This document shows, in pieces, positions 50,621 through 60,015 of a stretch of DNA of 64,000 bases; positions within the stretch are counted from its first letter, which is position 1; the number at the start of each line of letters is the position of its first letter. Made by a program: the position numbers and the translations under genes. The DNA comes from Contendibacter sp031732755 (lineage in GTDB: Bacteria; Pseudomonadota; Gammaproteobacteria; Competibacterales; Competibacteraceae), in the NCBI GenBank assembly GCA_031732755.1, contig JAVMKI010000075.1, forward strand, positions 7,874-71,873. The letters run 5' to 3'. Under the pieces are notes generated by a model. It saw nothing but the letters and a program-made list of their open reading frames with translations, did no database searches and had not been told where the DNA came from.

Positions 50621-52525
50621 ATGACCGTCGAAGCCCATAAGGAAACCCTTGGTTTTCAGGCCGAAGTACAACAATTGCTGCGTTTGGTCGCGCATTCCCT
50701 GTATTCCCACAAGGAAGTCTTCCTTCGCGAATTGATCTCCAACGCCTCCGACGCCTGCGACAAGCTGCGTTTCGAGGCGCTGACCGACAGCGCCCTGTAC
50801 GAAAGCGATCCTGAACTGAAAATCCGGGTCAGTTTCGACAAGGATGCCCGCACCATCACCGTCGCCGACAACGGCATCGGCATGGACCGGCAGGAAGTCA
50901 TCGACAACATCGGCACCATCGCCCGCTCCGGCACCCGCCAGTTCATGCAGAAACTGACCGGCGATCAGGCCAAGGACGCCAACCTGATCGGCCAGTTCGG
51001 CGTTGGCTTCTATTCCAGCTTCATCGTCGCCGACAAGGTTGTCCTGTTCACGCGCCGCGCTGGCATGAGCGCCGAACACGGGGTGCGCTGGGAGTCCAAC
51101 GGCGAAGGCGAATACACCTTGGAAACGGTGGATAAACCGACGCGCGGCACCGAGGTCGTCCTGCACCTGCGCGAGGATGAGGCCGAATTGCTGAACGAGT
51201 GGCAATTGCGCTCGATCATCACCAAGTATTCCGATCACATCACCTTGCCGGTGATCATGCCGGTGCAGAAATTCAGCGAGGACAAGGATGCGCCGCCGAA
51301 GATCGAGGACGAGCGGATCAACCAAGCGGCGGCGTTGTGGGCGCGACCCAAACAAGAAGTCAAGGAGGAGGAGTACAAGGAGTTTTACAAGCACGTCGGC
51401 CATGATTTCGAAGAGCCGCTGGCTTGGACCCACAACCGGGTCGAGGGCAAACTGGAATACACTTCGCTGCTGTTCATTCCGGCGCGCGCGCCCTTCGATC
51501 TGTGGGACCGCGAGCAGCGTCACGGCGTCAAGCTGTACGTGCAGCGCGTCTTTATCATGGACGACGCCGAACATCTGATGCCGCGCTATCTGCGTTTCGT
51601 GCGTGGCGTGATCGACTCCAACGATCTGCCGCTGAACATTTCCCGTGAAATCCTGCAAAGCAGCAAGGTGGTGGACGGCATTCGCGCCGGTTCGGTCAAG
51701 AAGGTGCTGGGCCTACTGGAAGACATGGCCGCGAACGACGCCGAGAAGTACGGTAAATTCTGGAAAGAATTCGGACGGGCGCTGAAGGAAGGTCCGGCGG
51801 AGGATTACGGCAACCGCGAGCCAATCGCCAAATTGCTGCGGTTCGCGTCCACCCACACCGATAGCGCGGAACAAGTTGTCTCGCTGACCGATTACATCGG
51901 GCGGATGAAGGAAGGACAGGATAAAATTTACTACATTGCCGGCGAGAGTTTCGCCGCCGCCAGGAACAGCCCACACCTGGAGGTTTTCCGCAAAAAGGGT
52001 TTGGAAGTGCTGTTGTTGAGTGATCGGGTGGACGAATGGCTGATGTCGCACCTGACCGAATTCGAGGGTAAACAGTTCCAATCGGTGGCCAAGGGTGCCT
52101 TGGATCTGGACAAGATCGCTTCGGAGGAGGAAAAGCAGGAGCAAAAGCAGGCCGAGGACCAGTTCAAGGATTTGCTGGCGCGGGTCAAAGAGGTGCTGAG
52201 CGACCAGGTCAAGGAAGTGCGGATTTCCTCGCGGCTGACCGATTCGCCGGCCTGTCTGGTGGTGGATGAGTACGCCCTCAGCGCTCACCTGGAACGACTG
52301 CTGCGCGATGCCGGCCAGAGCGTGCCGACCAGCAAACCCTATCTGGAACTGAATCCCCACCATCCTTTGGTCGCGCGTCTGCAAGGCGAGACCGATACTG
52401 GCCGTTTCGGCGATTTGACCCACCTGTTGTTCGAACAGGCGGTACTGGCCGAGGGTGGGCAACTGGAAGACCCGGCCAGTTTTGTGAAACGATTGAATGG
52501 ATTGTTGCTGGCGTTGGGCCGCTGA
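50621..52525 (+). CDS. htpG: Molecular chaperone HtpG (Hsp90)
   Basis: 634 aa (E. coli 624). The GHKL ATPase domain has ELISNASDACDKLRF, TVADNGIGMDRQEV and GQFGVGFYSSFIVAD. The middle domain has the catalytic Arg region LNISREILQ. The C-terminal dimerisation domain is complete. CAGGAG sits 10 nt before ATG 50621; the upstream in-frame extension to 50552 is not family-like. Cytosolic stress chaperone; no heat-shock promoter could be identified by eye. Confidence 0.97.
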   Translation: MTVEAHKETLGFQAEVQQLLRLVAHSLYSHKEVFLRELISNASDACDKLRFEALTDSALYESDPELKIRVSFDKDARTITVADNGIGMDRQEVIDNIGTIARSGTRQFMQKLTGDQAKDANLIGQFGVGFYSSFIVADKVVLFTRRAGMSAEHGVRWESNGEGEYTLETVDKPTRGTEVVLHLREDEAELLNEWQLRSIITKYSDHITLPVIMPVQKFSEDKDAPPKIEDERINQAAALWARPKQEVKEEEYKEFYKHVGHDFEEPLAWTHNRVEGKLEYTSLLFIPARAPFDLWDREQRHGVKLYVQRVFIMDDAEHLMPRYLRFVRGVIDSNDLPLNISREILQSSKVVDGIRAGSVKKVLGLLEDMAANDAEKYGKFWKEFGRALKEGPAEDYGNREPIAKLLRFASTHTDSAEQVVSLTDYIGRMKEGQDKIYYIAGESFAAARNSPHLEVFRKKGLEVLLLSDRVDEWLMSHLTEFEGKQFQSVAKGALDLDKIASEEEKQEQKQAEDQFKDLLARVKEVLSDQVKEVRISSRLTDSPACLVVDEYALSAHLERLLRDAGQSVPTSKPYLELNPHHPLVARLQGETDTGRFGDLTHLLFEQAVLAEGGQLEDPASFVKRLNGLLLALGR

Positions 52526-52676
52526 TCCATGGAGTGGGCGGCGGTGGCGCTGCTTCTCCGGGAAACGCGCGCCGTTCGCCTGTTCGTGCCGCTGGCTAAA
52601 ACCGATAGATTTGCTAAATTATTGGTGGATTTGTCCAGTGAGCCCGTTTTAACCCATACCAGGGGGGATGCCCGAA

Positions 52677-53111
52677 ATGATGCAGTTAAAGGAAATTCTA
52701 AAGAACAAAGGCGGCCAGCCGGTTACCGTGCCGGCCAGCGCGACTGTCGCCGACGCCATCCATGCCATGACCGAGCATAAGGTGGGTTCGGTGATGATCC
52801 CGAATGCCGACGGCTCGCCAGCGGGCATTTTCACCGAGCGCGATGTGTTGAATTTGTGCGCCGAGGGTCGAACCGACTTTGCCAAAATGTCCATTCGGCC
52901 TTGCATGACCTGCGCCATGACCACTGGCAAACCAGGCGATACGATTAGCGAAGTCCTGGTCATTATGACCGCCAAGCGCTTCCGCCACATGCCGGTGGTG
53001 GACGATGCCGGGAAGATGATCGGCGTGGTCTCGATTGGTGACTTGGTCAAGGCCAAGCTGGAGGAAACCGCCCAGGAAGCGCAAGCCCTGCGCGACTATA
53101 TTACAACCTGA
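52677..53111 (+). CDS. CBS-domain-pair protein
   Basis: 144 aa consisting of little more than two CBS motifs. First: VTVPASATVADAIHAMTEHK with VMIPNADGSPAGIFTERDVL. Second: TISEVLVIMTAKRFRHMPVV with IGVVSIGDLVKAK. Such stand-alone Bateman modules bind adenosine nucleotides and can regulate partner enzymes; no partner is evident. ATG 52677 has a G6 run about 9 nt upstream; ATG 52668 follows it too closely. Confidence 0.85.
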   Translation: MMQLKEILKNKGGQPVTVPASATVADAIHAMTEHKVGSVMIPNADGSPAGIFTERDVLNLCAEGRTDFAKMSIRPCMTCAMTTGKPGDTISEVLVIMTAKRFRHMPVVDDAGKMIGVVSIGDLVKAKLEETAQEAQALRDYITT

Positions 53112-53166
53112 ACTGGCATCGGGGATGCCTAGCGGTATCCCTGTTTCCCGCATCCCGCCGCCCCGC

Positions 53167-53607
53167 ATGAGCGCTGAATCGCCATTTTGGGAAACCAAAA
53201 CGCTCGCCCAACTGACCCTGGCGGAGTGGGAGGCGTTATGCGACGGCTGCGGCAAGTGCTGCCTGCACAAGCTGGAAGACGAGGACACCGGCGAGTTGTT
53301 TCACACCAACGTCGCCTGCCGATTGCTGGATCTGGCCACGGCCCGGTGCGGCCGCTATGCCGACCGTTTCCGTTGGGTTCCCGACTGCGTGCAACTGACT
53401 CCCGCTGAAGTACGGCGCGTTCGTTGGTTGCCCGTGACGTGCGCTTACCGGCTGCGAGCCGAGGGCCAACCGTTGCCGGACTGGCACCCTCTGCGCACCG
53501 GCGACCTGCGTTCCACCCAACGTGCGGGCATGACCGTGTGCGGCTGGGCGATGTCGGAACAGCGGGTCCGTCGGCTCGAAAACCACATCATCGAGAGTTT
53601 CTCATGA
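53167..53607 (+). CDS. YcgN family (UPF0260) cysteine-rich protein
   Basis: 146 aa. The cysteine cluster CDGCGKCCLHKLEDEDTG, a second set in VACRLLDLATARCGRYADR, and WLPVTCAYRLRAEG match the UPF0260/YkgJ-like group that probably binds zinc or an Fe-S centre. Function unknown. The start could instead be ATG 53125. Its stop overlaps the next ATG (ATGA). Confidence 0.85.
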   Translation: MSAESPFWETKTLAQLTLAEWEALCDGCGKCCLHKLEDEDTGELFHTNVACRLLDLATARCGRYADRFRWVPDCVQLTPAEVRRVRWLPVTCAYRLRAEGQPLPDWHPLRTGDLRSTQRAGMTVCGWAMSEQRVRRLENHIIESFS

Positions 53608-54302
53608 ATGTCCGCTGTCTGACCCTGGGCGCGTTCCAGGTCAACACCTATCTGCTCGAAGATCCGGCCACCGGTCAATGCGCCGTGGTGGATACCGGTG
53701 ACGGGCCGCAACTGGCGGACGCGCTGACCAGGGTGCAGCCGCGTCCCGATTTACGGGCGATTCTGCTGACCCACGCCCATTTCGATCATGCTGGCGGATT
53801 GGTGGACGTGCAGCGGGAATTTCCCGAGGCGCTGACGGTTCTGCCGGCACTGGAACGACCGATGTTCGATGTCTTGCCGCAACAAGGCTCGCTACTCTTC
53901 GGCATGGCCGATTTGGGCCGACCCAGCGGGCGGGTTGACCGGGAAGTTCACGACGGCGACGTGATCGACGTTGGTAATCTACGTCTCCGTTTCCTGTCCA
54001 CGCCGGGCCACACGCCAGGCCAGGGCTGCTATTACGACGATACCTATATCTTCGTCGGCGACACGCTGTTCGCTGGTGGCGTTGGCCGCACCGATTTTCC
54101 CATGAGTGACCCGGAATTGATGCAGGCCAGCCTGAGTCGTTTGCTGGAACTGCCGGGTCATCTGCTGGTGTGCAGCGGTCACGGCCCGGTGACCACGCTA
54201 GAGCAGGAGTTGCAAACCAATCCGTTTCTGGACCACGTCCGCCGGGCGCGGGGTATCGACACATCCAATTGGTCTTCGGCGTTGGGGCCGCGCTGGAGCT
54301 GA
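53604..54302 (+). CDS. MBL-fold metallo-hydrolase (glyoxalase II-like)
   Basis: 232 aa. Zinc-binding THAHFDHAGG near residue 56, TPGHTPGQGCYYDD near 135, GDTLFAGGVGRTD near 153 and SGHGPVTTLEQE near 192. These match YcbL-type type II glyoxalase homologues. It probably hydrolyses a thioester such as S-lactoylglutathione; other substrates are possible. Translationally coupled to the upstream UPF0260 gene. Confidence 0.88.
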   Translation: MNVRCLTLGAFQVNTYLLEDPATGQCAVVDTGDGPQLADALTRVQPRPDLRAILLTHAHFDHAGGLVDVQREFPEALTVLPALERPMFDVLPQQGSLLFGMADLGRPSGRVDREVHDGDVIDVGNLRLRFLSTPGHTPGQGCYYDDTYIFVGDTLFAGGVGRTDFPMSDPELMQASLSRLLELPGHLLVCSGHGPVTTLEQELQTNPFLDHVRRARGIDTSNWSSALGPRWS

Positions 54303-54318
54303 ACCGGAGCATTCAATC

Positions 54319-55101
54319 GTGTGCGAACTGCTCGGGATGAGCGCCAACGTGCCCACCGATATTTGTTTCAGCTTCACCGGGCTGATGCAGCGTGGCGGCA
54401 AGACCGGCCCCCATCGCGATGGTTGGGGCATCGCCTTTTACGAGGGGCGCGGCTGCCGAATCTTTCACGACCCCAATCCCAGCGCCGAGTCGGAAATCGC
54501 CCGGCTGGTGCAACGCTATCCCATCAAGAGCCTGATCGCGATCAGTCACATCCGCCGCGCCAATCGCGGTCGGGTATGCCTGGAGAACACGCATCCCTTC
54601 AGCCGCGAACTGTGGGGCCGGCCTTGGGTATTTGCTCACAACGGCCAGTTGCGGGGCGTAAAACAATTGCCGCTCGGCTTTTACCGGCCGATTGGCGGCA
54701 CCGACAGCGAATACGCTTTCTGCTGGCTGCTGAACCGGATCCGCGCCCGCTTTCCCGAACCGCCGCGCCGGCCTGATGCCTTGTGGCGTCACGTTCATGC
54801 CTTGGCCAGCGAGCTGAACCCGCGCGGCGTGTTCAATTTCCTGCTAAGCGATGCCCGGTACCTCTACGCCCATTGCGGCACGCAACTGTCGTGGCTGACC
54901 CGGCGAGCGCCGTTCGGTGAAGCCCAGTTGATGGATGCCGATATGACCGTGGATTTTCAGCGTGAGACCACGCCCGCTGATGTGGTGACCGTGGTCGCCA
55001 CCCGGCCGTTGACCGCCAACGAGGCCTGGACGGTGCTGGACCCAGGCGCGCTGGCGATCTTCGGTGCCGGCGAGCGGGTCGCGGTGTTCGGCGCGTCGTG
55101 A
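54319..55101 (+). CDS. Class II glutamine amidotransferase (YafJ-like)
   Basis: 260 aa (E. coli YafJ 255). GTG start followed by Cys2, which after Met removal is the N-terminal nucleophile (CELLGMSANVPTD). Further motifs HRDGWGIAFYEGRG, SHIRRANRG and NTHPFSRELWGR...FAHNGQL match YafJ/DUF3820-type Ntn hydrolases. The specific substrate is unknown. It lies 16 bp after the MBL gene in the same direction. Confidence 0.88.
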   Translation: MCELLGMSANVPTDICFSFTGLMQRGGKTGPHRDGWGIAFYEGRGCRIFHDPNPSAESEIARLVQRYPIKSLIAISHIRRANRGRVCLENTHPFSRELWGRPWVFAHNGQLRGVKQLPLGFYRPIGGTDSEYAFCWLLNRIRARFPEPPRRPDALWRHVHALASELNPRGVFNFLLSDARYLYAHCGTQLSWLTRRAPFGEAQLMDADMTVDFQRETTPADVVTVVATRPLTANEAWTVLDPGALAIFGAGERVAVFGAS

Positions 55102-55169
55102 GCGGTGCCGGGATTCGCGATGGGGTCGGGCGGTCATGCCGCGACCTCTCTTTCGTCAGTCTTGGGGAA

Positions 55170-55194
55170 CCTGCCGCAGGCAGGCTCTTTTCTT
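55170..55194 (+). terminator. Terminator candidate after the YafJ-like gene
   Basis: CCTGCC (55170-55175) and GGCAGG (55179-55184) form a tight stem with a 3-nt loop, followed by CTCTTTTCTT. It would serve the plus-strand run ending at 55101. Confidence 0.45.
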
Positions 55195-55215
55195 CCGGCC
55201 ATGTCCGGCGAGAGG

Positions 55216-55749
55216 TTAGCCGTTCGGCCCGTTGCTCGCCGGCCAATGCGGAGTGACCGGCGGAATCCCGTCGCCCAGGAACGTCGCGCCACCCGCCATG
55301 CGCTGCCGCCAATACGGCTGGCCCAGGCTGACCTTGCGTACCCGGCCGCTGCCCGAAGAAGCATGGATCATCTGTCCGCCACCCGCGTAAATGCCGACAT
55401 GGGACACCCGGCCGCTGCCATCAGTGCGGAAGAACACCAAATCGCCTGGCTGCACCCGGCGTTGGAGCCGCCCAGCCTGAAACTGTTCCACCGTGGTGCG
55501 TGGTACCCGGATGCCGGCCTGCCGATAGGCATATTGCACCAGACCGCTGCAATCCACCCCGCCCGGCGATTCACCCCCCAGGACATAAGGGGTTCCGACC
55601 ATCCGTTCGGCGGCGCTGAGGATGTGCTGGCGGGTGGCGGCATGGGGATTGGGCGGCGTTGCGAGCGGCGTTGCGCAACCGCTCAACCCCAGTGGGCTTA
55701 CGAGCAGCGCCACCGACCACCAGCAGGCGCGGAACGGAACGGCGAACAT
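55216..55749 (-). CDS. NlpC/P60-family lipoprotein endopeptidase
   Basis: 177 aa. Lipoprotein signal with lipobox LSGC (Cys about residue 25), then an NlpC/P60 domain. Catalytic Cys is in VDCSGLVQYAY, His in VSHVGIYAGGG and a third polar residue in MIHASSGSGRV. It is expected to cleave peptidoglycan cross-bridges (MepS/Spr-like) from the outer membrane. ATG 55749 follows GGGGAGA on the minus strand. A palindrome overlaps its -10 candidate. Confidence 0.9.
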   Translation of the reverse strand: MFAVPFRACWWSVALLVSPLGLSGCATPLATPPNPHAATRQHILSAAERMVGTPYVLGGESPGGVDCSGLVQYAYRQAGIRVPRTTVEQFQAGRLQRRVQPGDLVFFRTDGSGRVSHVGIYAGGGQMIHASSGSGRVRKVSLGQPYWRQRMAGGATFLGDGIPPVTPHWPASNGPNG

Positions 55750-55775
55750 GGCGAAAGTCTCCCCAAGCTTGATGG

Positions 55776-55792
55776 ATACTGGTTTCAGTATA
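55776..55792 (-). promoter_or_regulatory. Palindrome overlapping the -10 of the NlpC/P60 gene
   Basis: ATACTG-GTTT-CAGTAT is a perfect 6-bp inverted repeat (55776-55791). Read on the minus strand it overlaps a TATACT -10 (55787-55792) 38 bp before ATG 55749. This layout is typical for an operator. The -35 is poor. Confidence 0.4.
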
Positions 55793-55860
55793 GGGATTTT
55801 GTCCGGATCAACGACGATGCGTTGCCGTGGCTTTTTGCGGCGAATGTGGACAAGATGTTC

Positions 55861-55866
55861 TATAGT
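55861..55866 (+). promoter_or_regulatory. TATAGT -10 candidate for slyD
   Basis: TATAGT lies 32 bp upstream of ATG 55899. A loose -35 (TTGCGG at 55835) is 20 nt away, so the promoter is only tentative. Confidence 0.3.
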
Positions 55867-55898
55867 AAAACTTGTTTCCAGCCCATAGGTACTGTTCC

Positions 55899-56378
55899 AT
55901 GAAAGCAACCCACGGCAGGGTCGTGTCCCTGCACTATACGCTCACCGACGATCTGGGTGTTCAGCTCGACTCCAGTCGTGGACGTGAGCCATTTGCGTAT
56001 CTACACGGTTACGGTAATATCGTTCCCGGATTGGAGAGCGCGCTGGAGGGTTGCGAGGCCGGATTCAGCTCAGCGATTCATGTGACGCCCGCCGACGGTT
56101 ACGGCGAATATAATCCCCAGGCCGTATTCGAAGCCCCGCGCGATCAATTTCCACCCGGTGAGGACATTGAGGTGGGGATGCGGGTCCAAGGCGAGGGGGA
56201 GCAAGGCATTCTGAATTTTACCGTGGTCGGCGTGAACGACCAGGTCGTGGTTCTGGATGCCAACCATCCGATGGCGGGCAAGAACCTGCATTTCGCGGTG
56301 GATGTGCTGGAGGTGCGGGACGCGACCGCGCAGGAACTGGCCCATGGTCACGTCCACCACCATGGCCATGACCACTGA
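55899..56378 (+). CDS. slyD: FKBP-type peptidyl-prolyl isomerase SlyD
   Basis: 159 aa (E. coli 196). FKBP core with the IF insert: HYTLTDDLGVQLDSS, GYGNIVPGLESALEGCEAG and the ending MAGKNLHFAVDVLEVRDAT. The tail HGHVHHHGHDH is a short histidine-rich metal-binding region that lacks the cysteines of the longer E. coli tail. It catalyses prolyl isomerisation, chaperones proteins and may deliver nickel. Confidence 0.93.
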   Translation: MKATHGRVVSLHYTLTDDLGVQLDSSRGREPFAYLHGYGNIVPGLESALEGCEAGFSSAIHVTPADGYGEYNPQAVFEAPRDQFPPGEDIEVGMRVQGEGEQGILNFTVVGVNDQVVVLDANHPMAGKNLHFAVDVLEVRDATAQELAHGHVHHHGHDH

Positions 56379-56489
56379 GGGCGCTTGATGACTGAATCGC
56401 GCCCGCCCCGGTGAGCTATCACCGCCGGTGGGCGTGTAGAATACGCCGTCAATCCACCATCGTTTAGCCTTGAGCACTCTGGTACCGCC

Positions 56490-57224
56490 ATGCTGCTGCG
56501 ATCTCCCCGCTTCGCCGGTGACATCACCCCGCCGTTCGAATTGAAGGGCAGCCTGTTCACTCTGACTGTGCTGCATCTATTCCGACTGGATCGAGTCGCC
56601 ATCGAGCGCCATTTGGCGGAGAAGATCAAGCAAGCGCCCAGCTTTTTCAATAACACTCCCGTGGTGATCGATCTGGAGGGGTTGGTGGAACCTCCGGACG
56701 GTTTGGATGGTGCAGATTTCAAGGACCTGGATGGGTTGTTGCGCGGGCATGGCATGGCGCCGGTGGGCGTTCGTCACGGCAGCCCGGAACTCCAGGTGGT
56801 TGCTCGCCAGGCGGGATGGCCGTTGCTGCCCGACAGCCGCTCCGCCGGTGCCATCAAGAAGACCGAGCGGCCTGAACCGACCCCGGCGCGCAGCCGGATC
56901 GTCAACCATCCGGTTCGCTCCGGTCAGCAAATCTATGCGCCCGACGGCGATTTGATCGTGCTCGGCGCGGTCAGCGCCGGTGCCGAGGTCATCGCCGACG
57001 GTAATATTCATGTCTACGGCGTGCTACGTGGACGCGCCCTGGCTGGGGTCAAGGGCGATGTCGAGACCTGGATTTTCTGTCAGAGCCTGGAAGCGGAATT
57101 GATTTCCATTGCGGGCCGTTATCGCATCAGCGAACAGATCGATCTCGATCCCGCCGACCGGGGCAAGGCCATGCAGATTCATCTGGCGGACGACCGGTTG
57201 GTCATCGATCACCTGATGCGCTGA
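56490..57224 (+). CDS. minC: Septum-site determining protein MinC
   Basis: 244 aa (E. coli 231). The N-terminal FtsZ-inhibiting domain covers FELKGSLFTLTVLHL to GVRHGS. A linker (about 120-140) is followed by the C-terminal beta-helix (GQQIYAPDGDLIVLGAVSAG, VYGVLRGRALAGV, FCQSLEAELISIAG). It blocks FtsZ assembly away from mid-cell when recruited by MinD. First gene of minCDE; 74 bp precede minD. Confidence 0.95.
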   Translation: MLLRSPRFAGDITPPFELKGSLFTLTVLHLFRLDRVAIERHLAEKIKQAPSFFNNTPVVIDLEGLVEPPDGLDGADFKDLDGLLRGHGMAPVGVRHGSPELQVVARQAGWPLLPDSRSAGAIKKTERPEPTPARSRIVNHPVRSGQQIYAPDGDLIVLGAVSAGAEVIADGNIHVYGVLRGRALAGVKGDVETWIFCQSLEAELISIAGRYRISEQIDLDPADRGKAMQIHLADDRLVIDHLMR

Positions 57225-57298
57225 CCATCGGCCGAAATTGGGTATAACAAAATTCCATTCAATAGCTTTTTAACCATCACTTTGTGTGGGATGACAAC

Positions 57299-58111
<813 letters not shown>

Positions 58112-58114
58112 ACC

Positions 58115-58423
58115 ATGGGCCTGTTCGAAAATTTCTTCCGCGCGGCACCGAGCAAATCGGCCGCGCTGGCCAAGGAGCGGTTGCAGATCATCGTCGCGCA
58201 CGAACGCGGCAGCCGCCGCGGCAGCCCCGACTATCTGCCGGCGCTCAAGAAGGAGTTGCTGGAGGTGGTGCGCAAGTATGTGCCAGTGGACCCGAGCCAG
58301 ATCAAGGTGCATCTGGATCGCGAGGGTGGCTATGAGGTCCTGGAGCTCAATATCACATTGCCAGACGAGGAACCACGGTCGAAGCGCGGTCTGGAGAACC
58401 TGCCGGGACCCAGCCAAGGTTGA
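58115..58423 (+). CDS. minE: Cell division topological specificity factor MinE
   Basis: 102 aa (E. coli 88). N-terminal membrane helix MGLFENFFRA, anti-MinCD segment LAKERLQIIVAHERG, and the dimerisation region YLPALKKELLEVVRKYV to LELNITLP. The extra C-terminal ~12 residues are not conserved in my reading. It starts 3 bp after minD. Confidence 0.96.
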   Translation: MGLFENFFRAAPSKSAALAKERLQIIVAHERGSRRGSPDYLPALKKELLEVVRKYVPVDPSQIKVHLDREGGYEVLELNITLPDEEPRSKRGLENLPGPSQG

Positions 58424-58428
58424 GGGGG

Positions 58429-58860
58429 ATGGCCATCAGAGGCAACGACGAGTGGCCAGTGGTGGCCAGCGGCGCGGTGGAGCGAGTCCGGCTCGATAAA
58501 TGGCTATGGGCGGCGCGCTTCTTCAAGACCCGCGCCTTGGCGAATGAGGCCGTGACGGGCGGCAAGGTCCATGTCAGTGGTCAGCGCTGCAAACCGTCCC
58601 ATGCGGTTCGGGTAGGGGAAATGCTGCGCATCCAGCGCGGTCCCGAGGAGTACCTGGTCACCGTCATGGCGCTGAGCGAGCGACGGGGTCCGGCCAGCGC
58701 TGCGGTGCTGCTGTACGAGGAGACCGTCGCCAGCCGCCAGCAGCGTGAAGCGTTGCGCGAGCAGCACCGGCTGGAACGTTCTTCGATTCCCCAGGCGGTT
58801 GGTCGACCCACGAAACAGGATCGGCGCCGCATCGTGCATTTTACCCAGGGCGACGCTTGA
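58429..58860 (+). CDS. hslR: Heat-shock protein 15 (HslR), S4 RNA-binding
   Basis: 143 aa (E. coli Hsp15 133). S4 domain VRLDKWLWAARFFKTRALAN followed by GGKVHVSGQRCKPS, and the C-terminal basic region RPTKQDRRRIVHF. It binds free 50S subunits carrying nascent chains and aids ribosome recycling. The TTG at 58420 overlaps the minE stop, but ATG 58429 gives a cleaner start. Downstream of minE. Confidence 0.92.
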   Translation: MAIRGNDEWPVVASGAVERVRLDKWLWAARFFKTRALANEAVTGGKVHVSGQRCKPSHAVRVGEMLRIQRGPEEYLVTVMALSERRGPASAAVLLYEETVASRQQREALREQHRLERSSIPQAVGRPTKQDRRRIVHFTQGDA

Positions 58861-59119
58861 AATGATCCGTTTATCCTCGGCACACCTGCAACCGGCCCTC
58901 TGGTCATCCCTTTCTTTATAGTCAAACGTGTCCAAGAGCGATCGCGCGTCGATGGTCGGATCCGGCGGGTTAGTATGCGTACTCTAATTTTCCCTGCTAA
59001 TTTTCGCATTGAGACAAGCTTCCAGGACTACCCGCCAAGGTTTCTGGAATAATTCAATCCAAGGAATATCACCTCATGCAAGCGAGCCATTCCGCAGTGA
59101 TGATAGAGGGGCTCCAACG
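58861..59119. other. Intergenic region before the phasin gene
   Basis: 259 bp. The ribosome site GAGGGG (59106-59111) is clear. No convincing promoter with both hexamers, terminator, tRNA or other gene was seen. Confidence 0.4.
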
Positions 59120-59602
59120 ATGAAAGCCTATTTGCTTGACAACCCATTGACTCACAATGTTCGGGATTTCGCGCGTCAAATTTGGCTGGCTGGACTGGGC
59201 GCGTTCGCCAGGGCTCAGGATGAGGGCGGCAAGTTCTTCGAAACCCTGGTCCAGGAAGGGCAGGCCGTGGACGCACGGATGAAGAAGACGACCGATGAAA
59301 CGCTTGAGCCGATGAAAAGCGGGGTTGGGACCATGAAGGGTAAGGTTGAGGAAATGCGCGAACGGGCAACCGGGGCGTGGAATAAACTGGAGGAAGTTTT
59401 TCAGGCGCGGGTGGCGCGCGCCCTGCACCGCTTGGGAGTGCCAACCCAGGACGATATCCAGCAGTTGTTCCAACAGGTGGAATTGCTGAGCCAGAATATC
59501 CAGGAGTTGACTCAGGCGGCGGAGATGGAAACCAAGATGAAAAAAGTCCGCGCCATCCGGTCGCCCGAACCCGCCGCCAAGACCACCGAGCCCGTGGTTT
59601 GA
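59120..59602 (+). CDS. Phasin, polyhydroxyalkanoate granule-associated protein
   Basis: 160 aa. The N-terminal region NVRDFARQIWLAGLGAFARA followed by GGKFFETLVQEGQAVDARMK is characteristic of PhaF/PhaI-type phasins. It is helical throughout with a coiled-coil segment (residues 105-140). There is no positively charged histone-like tail. Phasins coat intracellular PHA granules, which implies the organism stores polyester. ATG 59120 follows GAGGGG. No pha synthesis gene is nearby. Confidence 0.85.
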   Translation: MKAYLLDNPLTHNVRDFARQIWLAGLGAFARAQDEGGKFFETLVQEGQAVDARMKKTTDETLEPMKSGVGTMKGKVEEMRERATGAWNKLEEVFQARVARALHRLGVPTQDDIQQLFQQVELLSQNIQELTQAAEMETKMKKVRAIRSPEPAAKTTEPVV

Positions 59603-59660
59603 CCACTTTTCCTGAATCCGGCCAGGGCGGCTGAACCCGTCTCGGTGGCCGGCCAGCGCG

Positions 59661-59680
59661 CGGCCAAGGATGGCCGTTTT
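59661..59680 (+). terminator. Intrinsic terminator after the phasin gene
   Basis: CGGCCA (59661-59666) pairs with TGGCCG (59671-59676) around AGGA, followed by TTTTGCGTTTTT. Confidence 0.65.
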
Positions 59681-59710
59681 GCGTTTTTCCCATCCCTGGA
59701 GCGCGTGAAA

Positions 59711-59739
59711 TTGACCGTTCGCCGCCCGCAAGGTAACGT
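59711..59739 (+). promoter_or_regulatory. Promoter candidate for xseB-ispA-dxs
   Basis: TTGACC (59711-59716), 17-nt spacer, TAACGT (59734-59739). The -35 is good and the -10 weak. It lies 29 bp before ATG 59768, directly after the phasin terminator. Confidence 0.4.
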
Positions 59740-59767
59740 AAGCGTTTACTAAAGCGGATGGGCAGGC

Positions 59768-60010
59768 ATGACGGCCAAGAAACCCCCCCTTCTTCCTTTT
59801 GAGACGGCGCTGGCGGAACTGGAAAGCCTGGTCGGGCAACTCGAACAGGGTGAGCTGACCCTCAACGACGCTTTGCAACGATTCGAGCGCGGCGTCACCT
59901 TGGTGCGAAACTGTCAGCACGTCTTGCGGGCTTCCGAGCAGAAAGTGGACCAGTTGATCGAACGCAATGGCCGCCTGGACATTGCGCCATTCGATGCGCT
60001 GGCGGGTTGA
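59768..60010 (+). CDS. xseB: Exodeoxyribonuclease VII small subunit
   Basis: 80 aa, as in E. coli. PFETALAELESLVGQLEQGE and LNDALQRFERGVTL are the XseB signature of two helices that pack on XseA. It processes single-stranded DNA ends in repair. Followed by ispA with a 5-bp gap. Confidence 0.96.
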   Translation: MTAKKPPLLPFETALAELESLVGQLEQGELTLNDALQRFERGVTLVRNCQHVLRASEQKVDQLIERNGRLDIAPFDALAG

Positions 60011-60015
60011 CGCCG

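Noticed and set aside
56405..56442. Stem-loop plus TAGAAT as a minC promoter
   Set aside because: No matching -35 and the stem overlaps it; too weak to annotate.
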